Part shown: in pieces, positions 7,638 to 15,095 of the stretch
Numbering within the stretch: position 1 is the first letter of the stretch
Layout: the number at the start of each line of letters is the position of its first letter
NCBI GenBank assembly: GCA_050304175.1
Contig: JBNLDE010000181.1
Location: 1 to 15,567, forward strand
Source of the DNA: JAIOIW01 sp050304175
GTDB lineage: Bacteria; Pseudomonadota; Alphaproteobacteria; Rhizobiales; Rhizobiaceae
Length of the DNA: 15,567 bases
Reading direction: 5' to 3'
The notes under the pieces: model-generated
What the model was told of the DNA's origin: nothing
The model's input: the letters and a program-made list of their open reading frames with translations, nothing else
Database searches by the model: none
Made by a program: the position numbers and the translations under genes

Positions 7638-8342
7638 ATGAACATGCGCAGTCTCGTTCTTACCGCGTTGGCGGTCTTGCTCGCCGGAAGTTCTCCGGCC
7701 TGGGCCGAATTCAACTGGGATATGTTCAAACGCGGCTCATCGTCGTCGATCAACAATTCGCCCGAAAGCGCGCTCCGCACGCCGGCCAAGGGGAAGACCT
7801 CGACGAAAAACGCCAGGACAGAGGCGCTCGGACCTGATGCGAACAAACCCAAGGAAGTGAAGACGGCCGCGCGCTACCTGACGAAATTCGCCCCGGAGTC
7901 GGTGCCTTTCACCGGTTACAGGCGCGGGACGATCGTCATCGATACGAAGAAGCGCTATCTGTACTTTGTCGAGTCCGCGTTCTCGGCGCGGCGCTACAGG
8001 GTGGCTGTCGGGCGCGAGGGTCTGCTTTTCACCGGGCGGGCGACAGTGGGCGACAAGCAGGAATGGCCGCGCTGGATTCCGACAGCCGACATGATCAAGC
8101 GCAATCCCAAGAATTATGGAAAGTACAAGGACGGGATGGACGGAGGACCGAACAATCCGCTTGGCGCGCGGGCCATCTATCTGTACCAGGGCAAGGCCGA
8201 CACGCACATCCGCATTCACGGAACGAATGCGCCAGGCACGATTGGTACAGCCTCCTCCAACGGGTGTTTTCGCATGCTCAACGAGCATGTGATGGAGATC
8301 TACGACAAGGTGAGGCTAGGCAGCGAAGTCGTGGTGCTTTGA
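7638..8342 (+). CDS. Periplasmic L,D-transpeptidase (YkuD domain)
   Basis: This 234-aa exported protein has a signal peptide (residues 1-23, cleavage predicted after AWA), a Ser/Lys-rich low-complexity linker (about 30-75), and a YkuD catalytic domain from about 95 to the end. The catalytic motif reads HGTNAPG then SSNGCFRM, placing His194, nucleophile Cys210 and Arg212 as in active family members. Such enzymes form 3-3 cross-links in peptidoglycan or attach proteins or ligands to it; which activity this one has cannot be told from sequence. The ATG at 7638 has AGGAC 8 nt upstream; an alternative ATG lies two codons later. It is monocistronic, between the secG terminator and the convergent cinA, whose stop lies 24 nt away. 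Confidence 0.92.
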   Translation: MNMRSLVLTALAVLLAGSSPAWAEFNWDMFKRGSSSSINNSPESALRTPAKGKTSTKNARTEALGPDANKPKEVKTAARYLTKFAPESVPFTGYRRGTIVIDTKKRYLYFVESAFSARRYRVAVGREGLLFTGRATVGDKQEWPRWIPTADMIKRNPKNYGKYKDGMDGGPNNPLGARAIYLYQGKADTHIRIHGTNAPGTIGTASSNGCFRMLNEHVMEIYDKVRLGSEVVVL

Positions 8343-8366
8343 GCCGATACCGGCCTTGAAACCCGG

Positions 8367-8849
8367 TCAGGTCAGGGCATACAGCAGCATGTGCAGCGCA
8401 TGATCGGCTGCCGCCTTGCGCACCGAGGCCCGTCCCGCGTCGGGAAACATTTTTTGTTCCGTCCGCAGTTGCCTGCCATCGGATGCGACGGCGAACCAGA
8501 CAAGGCCGACCGGTTTGCCGGGCGCCGAGCCGCCGGGCCCGGCTATCCCGGTTATCGATATCGCCAATCCGGCCCGCGATCGGTTCAAGGCCCCTTCGGC
8601 CATTTCACGCGCGGTCTCCGCGCTGACCGCGCCATGGCTGGCGAGGGTCGACGGATTGACGCCCAGCATCTCCGTTTTGGCTTCGTTGGAATAAGTCACG
8701 AACCCCCGGTCGAACATGTCCGAGGATCCGGCAATATCCGTCAACCGCGCCGAGACCATTCCGCCGGTGCAACTTTCGGCTACCGCGATCATCACGCCGT
8801 GCCGCCGCGCACGGTCGAGGACTTGCTCGGCGAGCGCTGTCGAACTCAT
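8367..8849 (-). CDS. CinA C-terminal family protein, nicotinamide-nucleotide amidase (PncC type)
   Basis: This 160-aa protein is the stand-alone CinA C-terminal domain, with no N-terminal MoaB-like domain. The family deamidates nicotinamide mononucleotide to nicotinate mononucleotide in the pyridine nucleotide salvage cycle. Visible signatures are AVAESCTGGMVSARLTDIAGSS (22-43, with the conserved Ser/Cys-Thr-Gly-Gly core), FVTYSNEAK (50-58), GAVSAETAREMAEGA (73-87) and SITGIAGPGG (98-107). Length and layout are those of PncC. Its ATG overlaps the ispDF stop (ATGA, 8849-8846), so it is probably translated by coupling with ispDF; this gene order recurs in alphaproteobacteria. It converges with the L,D-transpeptidase gene. 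Enzyme activity is inferred from the family. Confidence 0.93.
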   Translation of the reverse strand: MSSTALAEQVLDRARRHGVMIAVAESCTGGMVSARLTDIAGSSDMFDRGFVTYSNEAKTEMLGVNPSTLASHGAVSAETAREMAEGALNRSRAGLAISITGIAGPGGSAPGKPVGLVWFAVASDGRQLRTEQKMFPDAGRASVRKAAADHALHMLLYALT

Positions 8850-10063
8850 TGCGGCACCTCGCCCGGATAGATCACGCTTGCGGTCGCGATCGCCGCGATG
8901 CCTTCGCCGCGCCCGACGAAGCCGAGTTTTTCGTTTGTCGTCGCCTTGACCGAAATGCGGTTGGTCGCAATGCCCAGCATGTCGGCCATCGCGGCGGTCA
9001 TGGCGGGGCGATGCGGTCCGACTTTCGGTGCCTCGGCGATAAGAGTCACGTCGACATTGGCGATCCGTCCGCCCGCGTCCTTGACCAGCCTGGCCGCGTG
9101 TTCCACAAATATCCGGGACGTGGCTCCCTTCCATTGGGGATCGGACGGCGGGAAATGGGTGCCGATATCGCCGGCGCTCAACGTTGCGAGCAGGGCGTCG
9201 GTGAGCGCGTGAAGACCGACATCCGCGTCCGAGTGGCCCGAAAGCCTGCGGTTGTGGGGCATGGCCACGCCGCAAAGCACGACCGCATCGCCGGGTTCGA
9301 ACGCGTGGACGTCGTAGCCGTTTCCGGTGCGAACGTCCGGAAAGTGTCCTGCCAGCGCCATATCGGCCATTGCGATGTCCCTCGACCATGTGAGCTTGAT
9401 GTTTTCCGGTGCGCCTTCGACCAGACGGACCGGAATTCCGACCCATTCGGCCAGGGCGGCGTCGTCGGTGAATTGGCGCCGGTTTTCGCGCGCAGCTTGC
9501 CGGTGTGCCGCCAACATGGCCTCAAACGGAAAGGCCTGCGGTGTCTGGGCCGCGAAGAGACCGTCGCGCGGGACGGTCTCGCCGATCAGGCCGTCTTCGC
9601 CGCAGCGTTTCAGCGTATCGGTTACCGGCAGGGCTGCAATGGCGCCGTTTTCGCCCTCAAGTGCGTCGACGATACGGTCGAGCAGGGCGGTATTCACGAA
9701 GGGCCGCGCGCCGTCATGAATCAGAACCTGGCCGATGTCACGCCCGACGAGCGCTTCCAGCCCGAGGCGCACCGATTCCTGCCGCGTCGCGCCGCCCGTC
9801 ACCACGATGGTGCGGTCATCCAGGAGGGAGCTCGCCGCTGCCTGCAACAGCGGATCGTCATCGGCGTGAATCACGACGGCGATCGTTTCGATACGTTCGT
9901 CCTGCTTGAAGGCCTCGATCGTCCGGGCAATGACGGCCTTACCGCCGATGAGGCGATATTGCTTGGGACCTTGCTCGGGCTGTCCCGCGCGCTCGCCGCG
10001 TCCGGCGGCCACGATGACGGCTGCAATGCGTTCTTTGCCCGGCATGGAGGGTTGGCTCGGCAC
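8846..10063 (-). CDS. ispDF: Bifunctional MEP-pathway enzyme IspDF
   Basis: This protein of about 405 aa is fused from two domains. The N-terminal IspD part (about 7-235) has the nucleotidyltransferase motif AAVIVAAGRGERAG and PKQYRLIGGK, and transfers CMP to 2-C-methyl-D-erythritol 4-phosphate. The C-terminal IspF part (about 245-405) has GNGYDVHAFEPGD and LSGHSDADVGLHALTDALL, with the metal-binding Asp/His residues, and FPPSDPQWKGA; it forms the 2,4-cyclodiphosphate. The fusion is typical of alphaproteobacteria. I chose the GTG at 10063 because GGGAG lies 7 nt upstream (10071-10075). The longer frame from ATG 10090 and the shorter one from ATG 10045 lack a ribosome site. The intermediate CDP-ME kinase IspE is not in the window. 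cinA follows with an ATGA overlap. Confidence 0.96.
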   Translation of the reverse strand: MPSQPSMPGKERIAAVIVAAGRGERAGQPEQGPKQYRLIGGKAVIARTIEAFKQDERIETIAVVIHADDDPLLQAAASSLLDDRTIVVTGGATRQESVRLGLEALVGRDIGQVLIHDGARPFVNTALLDRIVDALEGENGAIAALPVTDTLKRCGEDGLIGETVPRDGLFAAQTPQAFPFEAMLAAHRQAARENRRQFTDDAALAEWVGIPVRLVEGAPENIKLTWSRDIAMADMALAGHFPDVRTGNGYDVHAFEPGDAVVLCGVAMPHNRRLSGHSDADVGLHALTDALLATLSAGDIGTHFPPSDPQWKGATSRIFVEHAARLVKDAGGRIANVDVTLIAEAPKVGPHRPAMTAAMADMLGIATNRISVKATTNEKLGFVGRGEGIAAIATASVIYPGEVPQ

Positions 10064-10070
10064 CTGATAT

Positions 10071-10075
10071 CTCCC
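10071..10075 (-). promoter_or_regulatory. Ribosome binding site deciding the GTG start of ispDF
   Basis: On the minus strand GGGAG is followed by a 7-nt spacer and GTG (10063). It is the only good Shine-Dalgarno match near the three candidate ispDF starts. Confidence 0.6.
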
Positions 10076-10155
10076 AGTCGCCTGCTGCATAAGCGCGGTG
10101 CATTCGGTTTGCCAGAAGAAATGTTTACCAAGGCCATCTTACCGGCCATTCATTT

Positions 10156-10168
10156 GTTGCACTGCAAC
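10156..10168. promoter_or_regulatory. Perfect inverted repeat upstream of dusB, possible operator
   Basis: GTTGCA-C-TGCAAC is a perfect 6+1+6 palindrome in the 156-nt divergent region between ispDF and dusB-ntrBC, 51 nt before the chosen dusB ATG. Its size and symmetry fit a dimeric regulator site. It does not match the spaced NtrC consensus (TGCAC-N5-GTGCA) or the alphaproteobacterial LexA direct repeat (GTTC-N7-GTTC). The repeat is seen; the binding protein is unknown. Confidence 0.35.
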
Positions 10169-10219
10169 GGAAAAATGGCTAGAAAACGTGCAGTACGAAG
10201 AACTGCATCGAAATTGTGC

Positions 10220-11248
10220 ATGCCAGAACAGACAACTCTCGCAACACCGCTGCAAATCGGTAACGTTATCCTGCCCAACAGGGTCTTTCTCGCGCCGATG
10301 TCCGGGGTGACAGACCAGCCGTTTCGGCTGCGTGCCCATCGTGCGGGTGCCGGATTGACCGTGAGCGAGATGGTGGCGAGTGGCGAGCTAGCCAAGGGCA
10401 GGGCCGAATCGGAACGCCGGATCCGCCTTGCCCATGTGCCGGTTCAATCGGTCCAGATTGTCGGACGCGACGTTGAAGCGATGGCGGAAGCGGCGAAAAT
10501 TGCCGAAGGCGCCGGCGCCAACATTATCGATATCAATATGGGGTGCCCGGCCAAAAAGGTTACGGGCGGCGCGTGCGGATCGGCCTTGATGCGGGATCCG
10601 GATCATGCCCTGCGGTTGATTGATGCGGTGGTCGGTGCGGTCAGGGTGCCCGTCACGCTGAAAATGCGGCTTGGCTGGGATGACAGTTCACTCAACGCGC
10701 CTGAGATGGCACGGCGCGCGGAAGATGCCGGCGTTCGCATGATCACTATCCACGGCCGGACCCGCAGTCAGTTTTACAAGGGTAAAGCGGATTGGCGGGC
10801 AATCCGCTCGGTCAAGGACGTCGTATCGATTCCCCTGGTCGCCAATGGCGACGTCGCCTCGGTTCGGGACGCGCATGATATCCTGCGCCAGTCCGGCGCC
10901 GATGCGGTCATGATCGGGCGCGGCCACTATGGCCGCCCTTGGCTCGCGGGTGAGATCGCCGCCACCGTTGCCGGGCACTCCGTCTCGGCGGCGGAGCAAA
11001 GTAATGTATCGATAAGTATATATATTACAGAGCATTATGAAGAAATGTTAATGTTGTATGGCAGGGACTCGGGTGTCCGCCATGCGCGCAAGCACCTCGG
11101 ATGGTATCTCGACCGCCATGCGCCGGGCATGTCACCGCACCTGCGGCGCGCGATCATGACCGGCACCGAGCCCAGGACGATCGTCAAACAGCTTGGCGAA
11201 GCGCTTCGACAAAACAAGGAGACAGTGGCGATGGAACGGGCGGCATGA
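10220..11248 (+). CDS. dusB: tRNA-dihydrouridine synthase DusB (NifR3)
   Basis: This 342-aa FMN enzyme reduces specific uridines in tRNA to dihydrouridine. The TIM barrel shows FLAPMSGVTDQPFR (23-36), LTVSEMVAS (46-54), DINMGCPAKKVTGGACGSAL (104-123) with the likely proton-donor Cys109, LKMRLGW (147-153), ITIHGRTR (175-182), ANGDV (208-212) and MIGRGHYGRPWL (231-242). The helical RNA-binding domain follows, with VRHARKHLGWYL (286-297). I chose ATG 10220 by family N-termini; ATG 10175 in frame would add 15 residues, and neither has a strong ribosome site. As in Rhodobacter and rhizobia (nifR3), it is the first gene of the nitrogen regulatory operon and overlaps ntrB by ATGA. Codons 261-280 are AT-rich with rare Ile ATA codons, unlike the rest. 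Confidence 0.96.
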   Translation: MPEQTTLATPLQIGNVILPNRVFLAPMSGVTDQPFRLRAHRAGAGLTVSEMVASGELAKGRAESERRIRLAHVPVQSVQIVGRDVEAMAEAAKIAEGAGANIIDINMGCPAKKVTGGACGSALMRDPDHALRLIDAVVGAVRVPVTLKMRLGWDDSSLNAPEMARRAEDAGVRMITIHGRTRSQFYKGKADWRAIRSVKDVVSIPLVANGDVASVRDAHDILRQSGADAVMIGRGHYGRPWLAGEIAATVAGHSVSAAEQSNVSISIYITEHYEEMLMLYGRDSGVRHARKHLGWYLDRHAPGMSPHLRRAIMTGTEPRTIVKQLGEALRQNKETVAMERAA

Positions 11249-12390
11249 CAGCGGCGACCCAGAAGCCGGCAATCGACATCGATCCCGCGCAGATTGTGCT
11301 CAACACGATCCGTCATCCGGTGATCATGGTCGACGCCCATGATTTCATCACCTTCGCGAACTCCGACGCGGAGTCCTTCTTCCGATCGTCATCGGCAATC
11401 CTGGCCCGCAACAAGCTTGCGCGCTTCGTGCCGTTCGGCAGTCCGCTTCTCGCTCTGGTCGACCAGGTGCGCGAACGGTCCGCGCCGGTTGCGGAATACC
11501 GGGTCGATATTTCTTCTCCGCGGCTCGGGCCGGACAAGATCGTCGACCTGAACGTTTCGCCGGTGAGCGAGATTCCCGGTTCGGTTGTGGTGATGTTCCA
11601 GGAACGGTCCATGGCCGACAAGATCGATCGCCAGATGACGCATCGCGGCGCGGCGCGGTCGGTCACGGGCCTGGCTGCCATGCTCGCCCACGAGATAAAG
11701 AACCCGCTTTCGGGCATCAGGGGCGCGGCCCAGTTGCTCGAGTTGTCGGCTTCCGATGACGACCGTGCGCTGACACGCCTGATCACCGAGGAAACGGACC
11801 GCATCGTTGCCCTGGTCGACCGCATGGAAGTGTTTTCCGACGAACGGCCGATCGACCGCACGCCGGTCAACATTCACGTCGTCCTCGACCACGTGAAGGC
11901 GCTGGCTAAGAACGGTTTTGCCAACGGAATCAAGATCAGCGAGGAGTACGATCCCTCCTTGCCGCCGGTCTACGCCAATCGCGATCAGTTGATCCAGATA
12001 TTCCTCAATCTTGTCAAGAACGCCGCCGAGGCGATCGGCGCGTCGGCGAACGGCGAAATCCGGCTTTCGACGGCGTTCAGACCGGGCATCCGGCTGTCGG
12101 TTCCAGGTAGCCAGGACCGTGTCTCGCTGCCGCTTGAGTTCTGCGTGCACGACAACGGTCCGGGCGTTCCCGAAGACATCGTACCTTACATTTTCGATCC
12201 CTTCATCACCACCAAGACCAATGGCTCGGGGCTCGGTCTGGCCCTCGTTGCCAAGGTCGTGGGCGAACATGGCGGGGTGATCGAATGCGATTCATCACCT
12301 CGCGGCACCACCTTTCGCGTTCTCATGCCGGCATGGAAGGAAGGCGACGACCATTTGGATACCGGCGACAATTCTGGAGACTTAATCTGA
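11245..12390 (+). CDS. ntrB: Nitrogen regulation sensor histidine kinase NtrB
   Basis: This 381-aa soluble kinase/phosphatase phosphorylates NtrC under nitrogen limitation and is normally controlled by PII (GlnB/GlnK). There is no membrane helix. An N-terminal PAS-like domain (about 13-118) includes NTIRHPVIMVDAHDFITFAN. The dimerization and phosphoacceptor helix has AAMLAHEIKNPLSGIRGA with His149. The HATPase domain has an N box NLVKNAAEA (Asn259), a G1 box DNGPGVPE (303-310), an F box IFDPFITTK (316-324) and a G2 box GSGLGLALV (327-335). The start ATG overlaps the dusB stop (ATGA); the much longer upstream frame runs inside dusB and is not real. Its stop overlaps the ntrC start by one base, so the pair is translationally coupled. 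Length is usual for alphaproteobacteria. Confidence 0.96.
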   Translation: MTAATQKPAIDIDPAQIVLNTIRHPVIMVDAHDFITFANSDAESFFRSSSAILARNKLARFVPFGSPLLALVDQVRERSAPVAEYRVDISSPRLGPDKIVDLNVSPVSEIPGSVVVMFQERSMADKIDRQMTHRGAARSVTGLAAMLAHEIKNPLSGIRGAAQLLELSASDDDRALTRLITEETDRIVALVDRMEVFSDERPIDRTPVNIHVVLDHVKALAKNGFANGIKISEEYDPSLPPVYANRDQLIQIFLNLVKNAAEAIGASANGEIRLSTAFRPGIRLSVPGSQDRVSLPLEFCVHDNGPGVPEDIVPYIFDPFITTKTNGSGLGLALVAKVVGEHGGVIECDSSPRGTTFRVLMPAWKEGDDHLDTGDNSGDLI

Positions 12391-13847
12391 TGGCGAAAGG
12401 CACGATTCTCGTTGCCGATGACGATGCGGCAATCCGCACCGTACTCAACCAGGCGCTCGCGCGGGCCGGGCACGATGTTCGCGTGACATCCAACGCCGCG
12501 ACGCTCTGGCGCTGGATCGCGGACGGCGAAGGCGACCTGGTCATCACCGATGTCGTGATGCCCGACGAAAACGCTTTCGATCTGCTGCCACGGATCAAGA
12601 AGGCGCGTCCCGACCTCCCGGTCATTGTCATGAGTGCGCAAAACACATTCATGACAGCCATTCGGGCATCGGAAAAGGGTGCTTACGAATATCTGCCGAA
12701 ACCCTTTGACTTGACCGAACTGCTCAACATCGTGACCCGGGCGCTCGCCGAACCGCGCCGGCCGGTGGCCGAGAAGCTGAGCGACGAAAGTCCCGATTCC
12801 ATGCCGCTTGTCGGCCGGTCGCCTGCGATGCAGGAGATCTACCGGATGCTGGCCCGCATGATGCAGACCGACCTGACGGTCATGATCATGGGCGAGTCGG
12901 GAACCGGCAAGGAGCTGGTCGCCCGCGCGCTGCATGAATATGGCCGTCGGCGCAACGGCCCGTTCGTCGCGATCAACATGGCGGCGATCCCGCGCGACCT
13001 GATCGAATCGGAGCTGTTTGGCCACGAACGCGGCGCCTTTACGGGCGCGCAGCACCGTTCCAGCGGCCGTTTCGAGCAGGCCGAGGGCGGCACGTTGTTC
13101 CTCGACGAGATCGGCGACATGCCGATGGAAGCGCAGACGCGCCTGCTGCGCGTGCTGCAGCAGGGCGAATACACGACCGTTGGCGGTCGTACGCCGATCA
13201 AGACAGATGTCAGGATCGTTGCGGCAACCAACAAGGATCTGCGCTCGTCCATTAACCAGGGCCTGTTCCGTGAGGACCTGTTCTACCGCCTTAACGTCGT
13301 TCCGCTCAGGTTGCCGCCGTTGCGCGAGCGTACGGAGGATATTCCCGACCTCGTTCGCCATTTCTTCAAGAGCGGAGAAAGCGAGGGACTACCGGCCAAG
13401 CGTGCGACGGGCGAGGCTCTTGAAAGGCTTCGGCGCTATCCGTGGCCGGGAAACGTACGCGAACTGGAGAATCTGGTCCGGCGGCTGGCGGCCCTGTATC
13501 CGCAGGACGAAATCACTGCCGAGATCATCGAGGCCGAGCTTACTGGCTCGCAGGGCGTCGATATGTCCGCCGGGCCCGCGATGCTACCGGAGGAGATTAC
13601 GGTATCGCAGGCCATCGAGCACTATCTGCAGCGCTATTTCCGCTCGTTCGGAGAAGATCTGCCGCCGCCCGGCCTCTATCAGCGGATCCTGGCGGAGGTC
13701 GAATATCCGCTGGTCCTCGCGACCATGACCGCGACTCGGGGCAACCAAATCCGCGCCGCCGAATTGCTCGGATTGAATCGCAACACGCTGCGCAAGAAGA
13801 TCCGCGAACTGGGCGTCAATGTCTACCGCACGTCGCGCAGCGCCTGA
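12390..13847 (+). CDS. ntrC: Nitrogen regulation response regulator NtrC
   Basis: This 485-aa sigma-54-dependent activator is phosphorylated by NtrB. The receiver domain (1-120) has the acidic pocket D10-D12, phosphoacceptor Asp54 in VITDVVMPD, and Lys104 in YLPKPFD. The AAA+ domain (about 139-370) has Walker A GESGTGKE (168-175), the sigma-54 contact loop GAFTGA (215-220), Walker B GGTLFLDE (233-240) and the arginine-finger region FREDLFYRLNV. A linker (about 385-435) leads to a Fis-type helix-turn-helix (about 450-474, IRAAELLGLNRNTLRKKI). All key residues are intact. The start ATG overlaps ntrB by one base (TGATG), with GGAGA 9 nt upstream. It is the last gene of the operon; ntrY and ntrX, often next in alphaproteobacteria, do not follow. 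Confidence 0.97.
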   Translation: MAKGTILVADDDAAIRTVLNQALARAGHDVRVTSNAATLWRWIADGEGDLVITDVVMPDENAFDLLPRIKKARPDLPVIVMSAQNTFMTAIRASEKGAYEYLPKPFDLTELLNIVTRALAEPRRPVAEKLSDESPDSMPLVGRSPAMQEIYRMLARMMQTDLTVMIMGESGTGKELVARALHEYGRRRNGPFVAINMAAIPRDLIESELFGHERGAFTGAQHRSSGRFEQAEGGTLFLDEIGDMPMEAQTRLLRVLQQGEYTTVGGRTPIKTDVRIVAATNKDLRSSINQGLFREDLFYRLNVVPLRLPPLRERTEDIPDLVRHFFKSGESEGLPAKRATGEALERLRRYPWPGNVRELENLVRRLAALYPQDEITAEIIEAELTGSQGVDMSAGPAMLPEEITVSQAIEHYLQRYFRSFGEDLPPPGLYQRILAEVEYPLVLATMTATRGNQIRAAELLGLNRNTLRKKIRELGVNVYRTSRSA

Positions 13848-13856
13848 TTTCCCGGG

Positions 13857-14672
13857 CTAGCCCGCGACCAGGGCGGATAACATGCTGTCGGCGTCTTCGA
13901 GGTCCTCGATGACGTTGAAATGATGCCGACCGGGCGCATGCGAGGCCGAGGCGTTGGCGCCGAGGCCGGTCCAGACATTCGCCAGCAGGTCATTTTGGCG
14001 GACGAATTCGGGGCGTTCGTCGCCGCCGACCCAGCACATGAGGTTGGCGCCGGTAACCGGGCGGTTGAGGGCAGGGCTTTCAGCAACGGCCTCGGCCTCG
14101 TCGAGATAAAGCAGTTCGTTGAGCGTGGTCATCATCAGCGGGCGCAGATCATGGACCCCCGAGATTGACACGACCCGCCTGATCCGCGCGGCCACGGTGT
14201 CGGGGAGCGGCGTATCGCGGCAGATCATACGGGTTGCGAGATGCCCGCCGGCCGAGTGACCCGAAAGTGTGAGCGGACCGTCGGCCAGTTTCGCCGCCGC
14301 CTCGATCGCATGGCCCACCTGGCGGGTGATGGTCGAGATCCGGGCATTCGGCGCCAATGTGTAGCTGGGTATGGCCACGGCCCAGCCGCGCGCGAGGGGA
14401 CCCGCGGCAAGATGCGACCAGATCGACTTGTCGAACGCGTACCAATAGCCGCCATGAATGAAAACTGCGAGTCCCTGCGCGGTGCCTTTCGGCCTGAACA
14501 GGTCGAATTTCTCGCGATCGGCCGCGCCATAGCTGATGTCCGCCTCGATCCGGCCTTCGGTCTCCATGAGAGTGCGAAATGCGGCGGCCTTTTCTTCCCA
14601 TCTGGCCGGGTAGTCCTCGCCACCGGGTACGTGCGGCGCATTCGCGTAGGCGTCATCCCAATCCACGATCAC
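13857..14672 (-). CDS. Alpha/beta hydrolase, arylformamidase/esterase-like
   Basis: This 271-aa hydrolase has the oxyanion motif HGGYW (73-77), nucleophile elbow GHSAGG with Ser140, a likely acid Asp218 in WVGGDERPEF, and His250 or His251 in GRHHFNVIEDL. The HGGYW form and overall layout recall kynurenine formamidase-like and carboxylesterase-like members of the BD-FAE/Aes group, but the substrate cannot be assigned. There is no signal peptide, so it should be cytosolic. The start is GTG, with AAGGAG 8 nt upstream on the minus strand. It is convergent with ntrC (9 nt between stops) and diverges from the AsnC-domain gene. A role in kynurenine or other amide breakdown is only a guess, since no kyn genes are visible. 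Confidence 0.85.
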   Translation of the reverse strand: MIVDWDDAYANAPHVPGGEDYPARWEEKAAAFRTLMETEGRIEADISYGAADREKFDLFRPKGTAQGLAVFIHGGYWYAFDKSIWSHLAAGPLARGWAVAIPSYTLAPNARISTITRQVGHAIEAAAKLADGPLTLSGHSAGGHLATRMICRDTPLPDTVAARIRRVVSISGVHDLRPLMMTTLNELLYLDEAEAVAESPALNRPVTGANLMCWVGGDERPEFVRQNDLLANVWTGLGANASASHAPGRHHFNVIEDLEDADSMLSALVAG

Positions 14673-14680
14673 GTTTCAAT

Positions 14681-14686
14681 CTCCTT
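14681..14686 (-). promoter_or_regulatory. Ribosome binding site supporting the hydrolase GTG start
   Basis: AAGGAG on the minus strand lies 8 nt before GTG at 14672. This near-perfect Shine-Dalgarno sequence supports the non-ATG start. Confidence 0.7.
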
Positions 14687-14726
14687 TGCTGGCTTTGGAC
14701 AGCCCGACCAGCCGGTCATTGTTCGC

Positions 14727-14756
14727 TTTACAAGCTGCCGATCCCCATAACATACT
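14727..14756 (+). promoter_or_regulatory. Possible sigma-70 promoter for the AsnC-domain gene
   Basis: TTTACA (14727-14732) and CATACT (14751-14756) are separated by 18 nt, with 5 of 6 and 4 of 6 matches to the consensus boxes. The pair lies 51 nt before the ATG at 14808 in the divergent region between two genes. This is pattern matching only. Confidence 0.3.
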
Positions 14757-14807
14757 GCCGCGCAAACGAAATGCCGCCAAGGCGGTGCGAAGTGTCAGGA
14801 CGGGTTC

Positions 14808-15044
14808 ATGAATTGCGTTTTCGTGCAGTTGCGCTGCCAGCCGGGCAAGACCTACCAGGTTGCAGAGGAGCTCTATGAACGGGAAATCGCGTCAGAACTC
14901 TATTCGACGAGCGGCGATTTCGACCTGTTGATGAAACTCTACCTGCCGAGCGAAACCGATATCGGAAAATACGTCAACGACCATATCCTCGACATCGAGG
15001 GTATCGCGCGCTCGCTGACGACGCTCACATTCAAGGCCTTCTAG
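14808..15044 (+). CDS. Stand-alone Lrp/AsnC effector-binding (RAM) domain protein
   Basis: This 78-aa protein corresponds to the C-terminal effector-binding domain of Lrp/AsnC regulators, with a beta-alpha-beta-beta-alpha-beta pattern: FVQLRCQPGK, a helix with VAEELYEREI, STSGDFDLLMKLYLPS, a helix GKYVNDHILDIEGI and a final strand SLTTLTFKAF. The helix-turn-helix is absent. Known stand-alone RAM proteins bind amino acids and oligomerize, and may modulate full-length Lrp proteins; nothing here identifies the ligand. The reading frame is complete, with AGGA 7 nt before the ATG, so it is a genuine small gene, not a fragment of a truncated regulator. It lies between the hydrolase (divergent) and xsc (convergent, 51 nt between stops). 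Confidence 0.88.
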   Translation: MNCVFVQLRCQPGKTYQVAEELYEREIASELYSTSGDFDLLMKLYLPSETDIGKYVNDHILDIEGIARSLTTLTFKAF

Positions 15045-15095
15045 CCGGCGCGCGGCCGGCCGGCACCAAAGCCCTCCGCGCTCACCGCCTTGTCG

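Noticed and set aside
8349..8367. ACCGG/CCGGT hairpin between the convergent L,D-transpeptidase and cinA stops as a bidirectional terminator
   Set aside because: The stem is only 5 bp with a 9-nt loop and no T-tract on either side.
8849..11248. A 799-codon plus-strand open frame covering ispDF antisense and dusB
   Set aside because: The part before 10220 is antisense to the clear ispDF gene and resembles no protein; only the dusB portion is real.
15044..15064. GCCGGC repeats between the AsnC-domain gene and xsc as a terminator
   Set aside because: The pairing is short and ambiguous, and no T-rich tract follows in either direction.
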